Shown here piece after piece: positions 1-5,804 of a DNA stretch of 7,718 nucleotides. Each line of letters starts with the position of its first letter. Position 1 is the first letter of the stretch. The DNA lies in contig NZ_ALEE01000652.1 of assembly GCF_000282995.1 (NCBI RefSeq), forward strand, positions 1 through 7,718, read 5' to 3'. Under the pieces are notes generated by a model. That model worked only from the letters and a program-made list of their open reading frames with translations. It did not search any database and was not told where the DNA came from. Source of the DNA: Melaminivora alkalimesophila (GTDB lineage: Bacteria > Pseudomonadota > Gammaproteobacteria > Burkholderiales > Burkholderiaceae_C). Made by a program: the position numbers and the translations under genes.

Positions 1-406
1 TCGGCAGGCCGCCGTTGGTGACCAGGCGGCCCTGCGAGTCCAGCTTGAACGAGCCGTCGCGCGTGTAGCCGGTGGTGCCGTCGGGTAGCTGCACCTCGAA
101 GAAGCCGTTGCCGTCGATGGCCACGTCCAGGCTGTTGCCCGACTGCTGCAGGCTGCCCTGGGTGAAGTTGCGGCTGGTGGCCACCACGTTCACGCCCAGG
201 CCCAAGTGCAGCCCGGTGGGCAGCTGGTTTTCCTCGGTGGTCTGGGCACCGACCTGGCGCAGGTTCTGGTAGATCAGGTCCTGGAAGACGGCGTTGTTGC
301 GCTTGTAGCCGGTGGTCGAGACGTTGGACAAGTTGTGCGAGATCACGTCCAGCTGCGTCTGCTGGGCGCTCATGCCGGTCTTGGCGATCCAAAGCGAATT
401 CATCAT
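1..406 (-). CDS. flgG: Flagellar distal rod protein FlgG, N-terminal half (runs off the left edge)
   Basis: Distal rod subunit of the flagellar axial structure, exported by the flagellar type III apparatus and assembled in the periplasm between the FlgF junction and the FlgE hook. The 135 residues visible start [16 protein letters not shown] and contain the Flg_bb_rod motif (about residues 18-33, [14 protein letters not shown]), then the shared FlgE/F/G core with [17 protein letters not shown] and [21 protein letters not shown] full FlgG is about 260 residues, so roughly half lies beyond position 1. Two ATG codons stand in tandem (404-406 and 401-403). GAGGA at 415-419 is 8 nt from the first and 11 nt from the second, so I chose the first. 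It follows flgF by 25 nt in the same operon. Paralogy with FlgF and FlgE is high, but the SLWIAKTG start and the position after flgF identify FlgG. Confidence 0.95.
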   Translation of the reverse strand, partial: MMNSLWIAKTGMSAQQTQLDVISHNLSNVSTTGYKRNNAVFQDLIYQNLRQVGAQTTEENQLPTGLHLGLGVNVVATSRNFTQGSLQQSGNSLDVAIDGNGFFEVQLPDGTTGYTRDGSFKLDSQGRLVTNGGLP

Positions 407-421
407 GGTCGTGGTCCTCGG

Positions 422-441
422 TCAGATCAGGTCAGGTCAGG
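422..441. repeat. Tandem pentamer repeat across the flgF stop codon
   Basis: On the plus strand four consecutive 5-base units read tcaga, tcagg, tcagg, tcagg (CCTGA units on the coding strand). They cover the flgF stop (TGA at 432-434) and the start of the flgF-flgG gap. Because every coding-strand unit carries TGA and the first full units fix the reading as L-T-stop, gain of units downstream would not change FlgF. It may simply be a replication-slippage trace. Confidence 0.6.
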
Positions 442-1166
442 CTCAGCAGCTGGCCGGCGCTCTTGTCGTCGCTCTCGGCGGTCGAGAGCAGGCGCATCTG
501 CTGCTCGAACTGGCGCGCGGCGGCGATCATGCCGACCATGCACTCGACGGGGTTCACGTTGGAGCCCTCCAGCACGCCCGGGCGCAGGCGCGCGTTCGGG
601 TCGGCGGGCAGGGGCTCGCCGCTGGCGGTGCGGAAGGCGCCGTCGTCGCCGCGCCTGAGCGGGTCGTCGGTGGGCGTGGCGAGTTTCAGGCGCGCCAGGG
701 GCTGCGGCGGCTGGCCGGCGATGCGCGCGGTCACCGTGCCGTCGGCGCCCAGCACCACCTCGGCGCCCTGCGGCACGTCGATGGGCGCGCCGCCGTCGGA
801 CAGCACGGCCTGCCCGTTGGGGGTGACGAGCTGGCCGGTGACGGACACCTCGAAGCGCCCGGCGCGGGTGTAGGTCTCGGTGCCGTCCAGGCCCTGGACG
901 GCGAACCAGGCGTTGCCCTCGGCCATGGCGTCCAGCGCCCGGCCGGTGGTCTGGGCGGGGCCGGCGGTTTCCACGTGGCCGGAGGTCGCCTCCAGCGCGA
1001 ACACGCGCGTGGTCGAGCCGCTGCCTTGCAGCGGCACCGAGCGGAAGTTGGACAGCTCGGCGCGAAAGCCGGTGGTGGAGGCGTTGGCCAGATTGTTGGA
1101 CAGCACCGCCTGGCGGTGGGCGGCGGCGCTGGCGCCGGTCATGGAGGTGTAGATGAGGCGGTCCAT
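432..1166 (-). CDS. flgF: Flagellar proximal rod protein FlgF
   Basis: Rod subunit of the basal body, exported through the flagellar type III pathway. It is 244 residues long, close to the 251 of the enteric protein. The N-terminal Flg_bb_rod motif is at about residues 20-35 (VLSNNLANASTTGFRAEL). The middle core has AEGNAWFAVQGLDGTETYTRAGRFEVS, and the C-terminal helix has LEGSNVNPVECMVGMIAAARQFEQQM, the pattern that packs against the N-terminal helix in rod proteins. The start MDRLIYTSMTGA matches the usual FlgF start. A weak GGAAAG (1174-1179) lies 7 nt before the ATG. The gene follows flgE after 25 nt and precedes flgG by 25 nt. FlgF and FlgG are paralogues; the MDRLIYT start, the shorter core and the gene order support FlgF. 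Confidence 0.95.
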   Translation of the reverse strand: MDRLIYTSMTGASAAAHRQAVLSNNLANASTTGFRAELSNFRSVPLQGSGSTTRVFALEATSGHVETAGPAQTTGRALDAMAEGNAWFAVQGLDGTETYTRAGRFEVSVTGQLVTPNGQAVLSDGGAPIDVPQGAEVVLGADGTVTARIAGQPPQPLARLKLATPTDDPLRRGDDGAFRTASGEPLPADPNARLRPGVLEGSNVNPVECMVGMIAAARQFEQQMRLLSTAESDDKSAGQLLSLT

Positions 1167-1191
1167 GGCGGGGCTTTCCGTTCAGAGGCCG

Positions 1192-2808
1192 TCAGCGCAG
1201 GTTCACCAGCGTGGAAATCACCTGGTCCATCGTTTTGATGGTCTGGGCATTGGCCTGGTAGGAGCGCTGGGCGGTCATCATGTTGACCAGCTCGGCTGTC
1301 AGGTCCACGTTGGAGTCTTCCAGGGCGCCCGAGCGCAGCGCGCCAAAGTTGCCGTCGGTGGGCGCTCCCATGATGGGCTCGCCTGACTCGAAGGTCTCCA
1401 CCCAATTGTTGCCGCCCGCCCCCATCAGGCCCTGGGTGTTGCGAAAGCTTGCCAGGGCGATCTGTCCTTCGGAACGCGTGACGCCGTTGGAGTAGCGGGT
1501 CGTGATCATGCCGTTGGACTCAAAGTTGATGCCCGTGAGCTCGCCCGAGGTGTAGCCGTCCTGCCGCAACTCGGACACGGCGAACTTGGTGCCGAACTGC
1601 GTCACCTTGTTCAGGTCCAGCGTGACATCGAAGGAGCCGGGCGCGGGGTTGCCGCCCGTAATGGGGGGGCTATTGGGATTGGCGGGGTTGGGGTTGACGC
1701 TCAGCTTCAGCTCGAACGACTGCGTTCCAGCGGCGGAGGCCGTTTTAAGGTCAGCGGGCGCTGCTGTCACTATGCCTCGTGCTGCGGGGACAGGCGCAGG
1801 GAAATTCCATTTTTTAGCTTCACTGTCATAGGTCATCAGGTCCTCTCTGAGCCGAGCGGATGCGACCACAGTGTTGGTGGGACTGTCTGAGTAAGTGAAG
1901 TCCCAGGCGGCCTCCGGAGTGCTGGCCGTCACCACAGCCTCACGAATGGCATAGACGCCCTTGTCATCGGGACCATAAAACCTGAAAGTGAATTCCTTTG
2001 GGAAGTCGGTTGTTTTCGAGCCCCCATTCTTGTTCAGCTCTGAAGGCGTCACACTTGCAGTGATTGCCCCCGTCTGGTCGAAAATCACACGGCCTGTGAT
2101 GGGCGGGATGGTCGGCGACGCCGTGGTCAGGTCGTTGAGCTGGTTGTAGATATCCCAGGTGTTGGCTCCGTTCTTCTCGAAGTAGAAGCTCAGCGGCGTG
2201 GCCACGCCCTGGCTGTCATACACGTTGAGCGAGGTGCCGTAGGTGGTGCGCGGCGTTTCGGGCACGGGCGGCGTGGCTTTGGGATCGCCCTTTGCGTTGG
2301 TGACGCGGGCATCCAGGTTGAAGCCTGCGTTGATGCTGGTCGTCTGCTTGGCCGGGATGGGCGCGGTGGTGGGGAAGGTGAGCGGCTGGGCGGTGTTGGA
2401 GGTGCGCAGGCCGGTGATGGGGTCGATGGGGTAGCCCATGACCCGGGCGCCGTCATTGGTCACCACGTTGCCCAGGTTGTCCAGCTTGAAGTTGCCGGCG
2501 CGGGTGTAGGCGCGTGTGCCATCGGGCATCTGCAGTGTGAAGAAGCCGTTGCCGTTGATCGCCACGTCCATGCTGTTGCCCGTCACCGTGAGGTTGCCCT
2601 GGGTGAACTGCTGGGAGACGGCCGACACCTCCGTGCCGATGCCGGCGTTGATGCCACCGGCCGCGCCCAGGGCCGAGGCCACCATGGCGGAAAACTCCGT
2701 ACGCGAGGCCTTGAAGCCCGTGGTGTTGGCATTGGCGATGTTGTGGCCGATCACGTCGAGGTTCTTCGCCGATGCGTTGAGGCCCGACAAGGCTTGCTGG
2801 AAACTCAT
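1192..2808 (-). CDS. flgE: Flagellar hook protein FlgE, with an enlarged variable middle
   Basis: Major subunit of the flagellar hook, the flexible joint between rod and filament. It is exported by the flagellar type III apparatus and polymerised under the FlgD cap. The N-terminus MSFQQALSGLNASAKNLDVI leads into the rod/hook motif GHNIANANTTGFKASR. The D1 core includes DVAINGNGFFTLQMPDG and YTRAGNFKLDNLGNVVTNDG. The C-terminal helix carries LEDSNVDLTAELVNMMTAQRSY and ends STLVNLR. At 538 residues it is well above the 402 of Salmonella; the extra length lies in the surface D2/D3 middle (about residues 150-420). Residues about 236-336 come from DNA of clearly lower GC, and a Pro/Asn-rich linker follows (NPNPANPNSPP). 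AGGAG (2815-2819) sits 6 nt before the ATG. The gap to flgD is 43 nt, the longest in the operon. Confidence 0.96.
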   Translation of the reverse strand: MSFQQALSGLNASAKNLDVIGHNIANANTTGFKASRTEFSAMVASALGAAGGINAGIGTEVSAVSQQFTQGNLTVTGNSMDVAINGNGFFTLQMPDGTRAYTRAGNFKLDNLGNVVTNDGARVMGYPIDPITGLRTSNTAQPLTFPTTAPIPAKQTTSINAGFNLDARVTNAKGDPKATPPVPETPRTTYGTSLNVYDSQGVATPLSFYFEKNGANTWDIYNQLNDLTTASPTIPPITGRVIFDQTGAITASVTPSELNKNGGSKTTDFPKEFTFRFYGPDDKGVYAIREAVVTASTPEAAWDFTYSDSPTNTVVASARLREDLMTYDSEAKKWNFPAPVPAARGIVTAAPADLKTASAAGTQSFELKLSVNPNPANPNSPPITGGNPAPGSFDVTLDLNKVTQFGTKFAVSELRQDGYTSGELTGINFESNGMITTRYSNGVTRSEGQIALASFRNTQGLMGAGGNNWVETFESGEPIMGAPTDGNFGALRSGALEDSNVDLTAELVNMMTAQRSYQANAQTIKTMDQVISTLVNLR

Positions 2809-2851
2809 GGTGTGCTCCTGGTGGCGGAAATGCGATGCGTTGGGCGGGCTC

Positions 2852-3502
2852 TCAGAGCACGCTGTGGATGCGGAAGTAGTTGACGGTGTCGCCGTTTTCC
2901 AGCGTCAGCGTCAGCGCGCCGGCGCTGGAGCCGGTGGCCACGACCTGCGACTGCGTCAAGGGCGTGGCCGTGACGGCTTTCTCGCCGCTGCTGGCCGTCA
3001 CGCGGAAGCGCAGGTCGCTGGCCGTGCCGCTGTACTTGCTGGCGTCCCATTCGAAGCTGCGGCGGCCCTTGTCCTGCGCGCCCATCGCCACCGTGTCGAC
3101 GACCACGCCGCCGGGCGTGACGATCTCGACCTTGACATCCGTCGCGGCGCCTTCCAGGTTGAAGTAGCCCTTGCCCGTGCCCTCGTTGAAGCTCATGCGC
3201 GTGCCTTCGGTGAGCACCGAGCGGCCGATGAGCGAGATGCCCTGGATCTGCTGCATCGTCGAGAACTCCTCGGCCATGGTCTGCATGGAGAGGTTCAGCG
3301 TCTGGATCCCCGTCACCGTGTTGATCTGCGCCATCTGGGTGGTCATCTGCGCGTTGTCCAGGGGATTCATCGGGTCCTGGTTGTTCAACTGCGCGACCAG
3401 CAGCTTGAGGAAGCGGTCCTGCATGGCCGCGGGGTCGTTGGCTGCGTTGGCCGAGGCGCCGGAGTTGACCGTGGCGGTGGTGCCGATGGGGTTGAGGATC
3501 AT
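2852..3502 (-). CDS. flgD: Flagellar hook cap / hook assembly protein FlgD
   Basis: Hook-capping scaffold: it sits at the growing tip, lets FlgE subunits fold into the hook, and is replaced by FlgK when the hook is complete. It is 216 residues long (231 in enterics). The family's diagnostic N-terminal block is at about residues 28-70: DRFLKLLVAQLNNQDPMNPL followed by DNAQMTTQMAQINTVTGIQTLN. Then come ISLIGRSVLTEG and a beta-rich FlgD Ig/tudor region with GKGYFNLEGAATDVKVEI and RRSFEWDA. The C-terminus TLENGDTVNYFRIHSVL is typical. The start ATG (3500-3502) has only a weak GAAAG (3509-3513) at 6 nt. It begins 26 nt after flgC, so translation may depend partly on coupling. No signal peptide, as expected for a type III substrate. 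Confidence 0.95.
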   Translation of the reverse strand: MILNPIGTTATVNSGASANAANDPAAMQDRFLKLLVAQLNNQDPMNPLDNAQMTTQMAQINTVTGIQTLNLSMQTMAEEFSTMQQIQGISLIGRSVLTEGTRMSFNEGTGKGYFNLEGAATDVKVEIVTPGGVVVDTVAMGAQDKGRRSFEWDASKYSGTASDLRFRVTASSGEKAVTATPLTQSQVVATGSSAGALTLTLENGDTVNYFRIHSVL

Positions 3503-3528
3503 GGCGGGCTTTCGGTTGTGGCCAGGGG

Positions 3529-3933
3529 TTACTGGCCCATCTGCAGGGTCTTGAGCAGCAGCGTCTTGGCCGTGTTCATGACCTCGACGTTGTTCTGGTA
3601 GGAGCGCGAGGCGGAGATCATGTTGACCATCTCCTCCACCGCGTTCACGTTGGAATGCGTCACGTAGCCCTCGGCATCGGCCAGGGGGTTGGCCGGGTCG
3701 TGCACGCGGCGGCCGGGCACGTCGCTTTCCTGGATGGAGGACACGCGCACGCCGGCCGAACTGTCGGCGCCCATCGGGGCGGTCTGGAAGACCACCTGGC
3801 GCGCCTTGTAGGCCTGGCCGTCCGGGCCGGCCACGGCGTCCACGTTGGCCAGGTTGCTGGCGACCACGTTCAGGCGCTGCGACTGCGCGCTGATGGCGCT
3901 GCCCGAGACGTTGAAGATGGAGAACATCGACAT
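3529..3933 (-). CDS. flgC: Flagellar proximal rod protein FlgC
   Basis: Proximal rod subunit of the basal body, exported by the flagellar type III system. It is 134 residues, the usual FlgC size. It starts MSMFSIFNVSGSAISAQSQR and has the rod motif LNVVASNLANVDAV, then GPDGQAYKARQVVFQ, the FlgC-specific replacement for the TTG motif of other rod proteins. The C-terminal block reads HSNVNAVEEMVNMISASRSYQNNVEV. The open frame extends far upstream without a stop, but that extension is arginine- and proline-rich out-of-frame flgB sequence. The ATG at 3931-3933, preceded by AAGGAGG, is the real start. flgB ends 22 nt before it and flgD begins 26 nt after it. Confidence 0.95.
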   Translation of the reverse strand: MSMFSIFNVSGSAISAQSQRLNVVASNLANVDAVAGPDGQAYKARQVVFQTAPMGADSSAGVRVSSIQESDVPGRRVHDPANPLADAEGYVTHSNVNAVEEMVNMISASRSYQNNVEVMNTAKTLLLKTLQMGQ

Positions 3934-3943
3934 GGTGAAACTG

Positions 3944-3950
3944 CCTCCTT
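3944..3950 (-). promoter_or_regulatory. Strong ribosome binding site of flgC
   Basis: The minus strand reads AAGGAGG, a near-perfect anti-16S match, 10 nt before the ATG at 3931-3933. It decides the flgC start against the long upstream open extension in the same frame, and is the strongest Shine-Dalgarno in the operon. Confidence 0.85.
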
Positions 3951-3955
3951 GATGC

Positions 3956-4381
3956 TTACTGGCCCTGGATGGCGCTGAGCATGGTCTTGGCGTGGCCGTT
4001 GATGAAGCGCAGCGTGGCCTCGTAGCGCACGGCGTTGTCCACGAACGCGGCGCGCTCGCGGTCCATGTCCACGGTGTTGTTGTCCAGGCTGGGCTGCGAC
4101 TGCATGGCGTAGCCCAGCGTGCTGGCCGCGCCGCCCGCCTCGCCGACGGCCGGCAGCGGGATGTGGCGCGCATCGCTGGTGCTGTGGCGCCGCGCCGGGT
4201 GGGCGGCAGCCGCCTGGCTGTCGGCCACGGCGCGCATGGCGTCGGCGAACTTGAAGTCGCGCGCCACGTAGCCGGGCGTGTCGGCGTTGGCGATGTTGCT
4301 GGCGATGGTGCGCTGGCGCTCGGCACGCAGCAGCAACGCATCGCCGTGCAGGTTCAGTCGCTGGGTGAGCTTGTCGAGCAT
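3956..4381 (-). CDS. flgB: Flagellar proximal rod protein FlgB
   Basis: Most proximal rod subunit, attaching the rod to the FliE/MS-ring region. It is exported by the flagellar type III system. It is 141 residues, the normal length. It starts MLDKLTQRLNLHGDALLLRAER and carries the rod motif QRTIASNIANADTPGYVARDF (the TPGY form is characteristic of FlgB). A variable Ala/His/Arg-rich segment follows (about residues 55-85), then the C-terminal NNTVDMDRERAAFVDNAVRYEATLRF block. GAGG at 4391-4394 is 9 nt before the ATG. It is the first gene of flgBCDEFG, directly after the divergent control region, so the operon promoter should lie between here and flgA. Confidence 0.95.
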   Translation of the reverse strand: MLDKLTQRLNLHGDALLLRAERQRTIASNIANADTPGYVARDFKFADAMRAVADSQAAAAHPARRHSTSDARHIPLPAVGEAGGAASTLGYAMQSQPSLDNNTVDMDRERAAFVDNAVRYEATLRFINGHAKTMLSAIQGQ

Positions 4382-4437
4382 GGGATCGGACCTCGTGCGG
4401 TGCGTGGAGAAGCAGCGTTCGCGCTTTTGGGCGTGGA

Positions 4438-4454
4438 CCGATTATGGAAATCGG
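4438..4454. repeat. Perfect inverted repeat, possible operator (left dyad)
   Basis: The arms ccgatt (4438-4443) and aatcgg (4449-4454) are perfect reverse complements around the 5-base centre atgga. The repeat overlaps the candidate CATAAT -10 element of flgB on the minus strand and lies about 65 bases upstream of the flgB ATG. Its short arms and central gap fit a homodimeric DNA-binding protein, but no specific regulator can be named. Confidence 0.55.
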
Positions 4455-4456
4455 CG

Positions 4457-4471
4457 CCCTTTTCTAAAGGG
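4457..4471. repeat. Perfect inverted repeat, possible operator (right dyad)
   Basis: The arms cccttt (4457-4462) and aaaggg (4466-4471) are perfect reverse complements around tct. The centre is 18 bp from the centre of the neighbouring dyad, so the two would lie nearly on the same helix face at about 1.7 turns. It is on the upstream side of the candidate flgB -10, where an activator would bind. Confidence 0.55.
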
Positions 4472-4597
4472 GGAAGAGCGCAGGCTTCGGCCCGCTGTTC
4501 GCGGCTTTTGCCGGGCCGCTCGGAGGCTAGAGTGCAGGGCGTGAAAATGACTTGGGGCCGGGCCTTCCCCGCACCCGCCCGCCCGTGGAGGAGCGCC

Positions 4598-5329
4598 ATG
4601 AATCCGATACTGCCGCGCCGCGCTGCGAAGGCACTGCTGCTGGCTGCCATGCTCGGCAGTGCGGCCCTGGGACATGCCCAACCGGGCGGGCAGGCGCAGG
4701 ACCTGGCAGCCCTCACGCAGGAATGGGCCGACCAGGCCCTGGCCCAGGCGCAGGGCACCAGCGCCCTGCCGCTGCGCATGGAGGTCGAGGTCGGGGCGCT
4801 GGATCCGCGCCTGCGCCTTGCGCCCTGCGAGCGGGTCGAGCCCTATCTGCCCCCCAATGCACGGCTGTGGGGCCGCAGCCGGCTGGGCCTGCGCTGCGTG
4901 CAGGGGGCGACGCGCTGGAACGTGTTCCTGCCGATCACGGTGCGCGCCTACGGCCCGGCGTGGGTGTTGGCCGCGCCCGTGGCCGCCGGGGCGACGCTCT
5001 CGGAGCACGACGCCGTGCCGGCAGAGGTGGACTGGGCGGCCGAGCCGGCCGCCGTCATCTCCAACCCAGAGGACTGGGTCGGCCAGACGGCTGCGCGCAC
5101 GCTGCAGGCCGGCCAGGCGCTGCGCCAGAGCATGGTGCGCGCGCCCGAGGCCTTCAAGGCCGGCAGCCCGGTGCGCGTGGTGGTGCAGGGGCCGGGCTAC
5201 GCCGTGACGTCCTCGGGCCGCGCCCTGACGGCCGGCGCCGTGGGGCAGAATGTACGCATCCGCATGGCCAATGGTCGTATCGTGGGCGGGACTGTCTCTG
5301 AAGATGGGACAGTGCAGGCGGCCCTTTGA
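4598..5329 (+). CDS. flgA: Flagellar P-ring assembly chaperone FlgA
   Basis: Periplasmic chaperone needed for FlgI to polymerise into the P ring around the rod. It is 243 residues (219 in enterics). The N-terminus is a Sec signal peptide: basic PRRAAK, hydrophobic LLLAAMLGSAAL, and likely cleavage after GHA at residue 27. The mature protein has VEVGALDPRLRLAPCERVEPYLP and GRSRLGLRC; C77 and C100 probably form the disulphide known in this family. A SAF domain follows (about residues 117-180, WVLAAPVAAGATLSEHDAV). The C-terminus has the FlgA block GSPVRVVVQGPGYAV through RIRMANGRIVGGTVSEDG. GGAGGAG (4587-4593) precedes the ATG. The frame is open far upstream, but the signal peptide and ribosome site fix this start. 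Divergent from flgB and upstream of flgM, as in the enteric flgAMN arrangement. Confidence 0.94.
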   Translation: MNPILPRRAAKALLLAAMLGSAALGHAQPGGQAQDLAALTQEWADQALAQAQGTSALPLRMEVEVGALDPRLRLAPCERVEPYLPPNARLWGRSRLGLRCVQGATRWNVFLPITVRAYGPAWVLAAPVAAGATLSEHDAVPAEVDWAAEPAAVISNPEDWVGQTAARTLQAGQALRQSMVRAPEAFKAGSPVRVVVQGPGYAVTSSGRALTAGAVGQNVRIRMANGRIVGGTVSEDGTVQAAL

Positions 5330-5350
5330 GCGCAGTGGGCCACATTGCCC

Positions 5351-5377
5351 TAAAGTTCGCGCTCGAAGGGTCGAAAA
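5351..5377 (+). promoter_or_regulatory. Sigma-28 (FliA) promoter of flgM
   Basis: Against the enteric FliA consensus TAAAGTTT-N11-GCCGATAA, the sequence has TAAAGTTC at 5351-5358 (7 of 8), exactly 11 bases, then GTCGAAAA at 5370-5377 (6 of 8). It lies in the 93-base flgA-flgM gap, with the -10 end 45 bases before the flgM ATG. This would give flgM (and flgN behind it) a late, FliA-dependent promoter in addition to readthrough from flgA, the arrangement known in Salmonella. It is a by-eye consensus match, not a measured start site. Confidence 0.75.
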
Positions 5378-5412
5378 GACAACCACGGACCCCCATCTGA
5401 GGCAGGGACTGT

Positions 5413-5418
5413 GGAGAG
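5413..5418 (+). promoter_or_regulatory. Ribosome binding site fixing the flgM start
   Basis: GGAGAG lies 4 nt before the ATG at 5423-5425. A GTG at 5411-5413 is in frame but would sit inside this site, so the ATG is the better start. Confidence 0.6.
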
Positions 5419-5422
5419 TGCG

Positions 5423-5779
5423 ATGAAAATAGGAAACAACCCGGAACTTGCCAACGCGCGTTCGTCCCAGGCCGCCGCTGCCCGCCAGCAGCAGGCCAAG
5501 GCAGCAGCGCCCGCTCCGGCCGCCGAGGCCGCAAGCCAGGGAGCATCGCGCGTCGCCTCCTCGGGCGCGGCCGCCAGTGCCGGCGTGCCGGTCACCCTTT
5601 CCAGCGCAGCCCGCGCGGTGGACGCCAGCCGCAGCAGCGCCGACTTCGACGCCGCCAAGGTGCGGGCCGTCAAGGCCGCTATCGAAAACGGCAGCTTTCG
5701 CGTCGATGCGGAGGCCGTGGCCGACAAGCTGCTGGCCAACGCCTACGAGGTGCTGTCGCGCAGCGCCCCGCAAGGCTGA
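5423..5779 (+). CDS. flgM: Anti-sigma-28 factor FlgM
   Basis: Negative regulator that binds FliA and blocks late flagellar transcription until it is exported through the completed hook-basal body. It is 118 residues, slightly longer than the 97 of Salmonella. The start MKIGNN fits FlgM. Residues about 13-52 are a low-complexity Ala/Gln/Ser stretch, consistent with the disordered, exportable N-terminal half. The C-terminal half has the conserved sigma-binding helices: VTLSSAARAVDASRSSADFD, then AKVRAVKAAIENGSFRVDAE and AVADKLLANAYEVL. It has its own sigma-28-type promoter, closing a feedback loop with fliA a few hundred bases away. flgN begins 25 nt after its stop. Confidence 0.93.
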   Translation: MKIGNNPELANARSSQAAAARQQQAKAAAPAPAAEAASQGASRVASSGAAASAGVPVTLSSAARAVDASRSSADFDAAKVRAVKAAIENGSFRVDAEAVADKLLANAYEVLSRSAPQG

Positions 5780-5804
5780 GCCCACGCTGTAAGGTAAAGG
5801 CGCC

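Larger units (their letters stand above)
4382..4597. promoter_or_regulatory. Divergent flgB/flgA control region
   Basis: This 216-base gap separates the starts of two divergent operons and must hold promoters for both. It contains two perfect inverted repeats side by side (4438-4454 and 4457-4471), in a locally AT-richer patch inside GC-rich DNA. On the minus strand, CATAAT (4441-4446) is a fair -10 element for flgB with no good -35 at the right distance. That would suit an activator-dependent class II promoter such as one under FlhDC, but this is inference. I found no convincing sigma-28 or sigma-54 promoter here. Towards flgA I see no strong sigma-70 promoter; TAGAGT at 4528-4533 is only a weak -10 candidate. 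Confidence 0.6.

Noticed and set aside
312..1238. Long plus-strand open frame opposite flgF
   Set aside because: Its protein is low-complexity Gly/Ala/Arg/His sequence typical of the reverse of a GC-rich gene; flgF on the other strand is clearly real.
1810..1815. A6 run on the flgE coding strand as a frameshift site
   Set aside because: The main frame continues with good FlgE sequence on both sides, and I see no stimulatory structure or useful alternative frame.
2516..3601. Plus-strand open frame of 361 codons opposite flgE, flgD and flgC
   Set aside because: It spans three well-identified genes on the other strand and shows no domain; an antisense artefact of high GC.
3934..4341. N-terminal extension of the flgC frame
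   Set aside because: It is an out-of-frame reading of flgB, rich in Arg/Pro/Ser; the strong AAGGAGG site fixes the FlgC start at 3933.
4449..4456. CGCCGATT on the minus strand as a sigma-28 -10 element for flgB
   Set aside because: No TAAA-type -35 element lies 11-15 bases upstream; the match is only the half that belongs to the left dyad.
4488..4518. Inverted repeat CGGCCCG / CGGGCCG with a 17-base loop before flgA
   Set aside because: Pure G/C arms with a long loop are expected by chance in DNA of this composition.
5411..5413. GTG as the flgM start
   Set aside because: It overlaps the ribosome binding site of the ATG at 5423, and FlgM proteins normally begin MKI.
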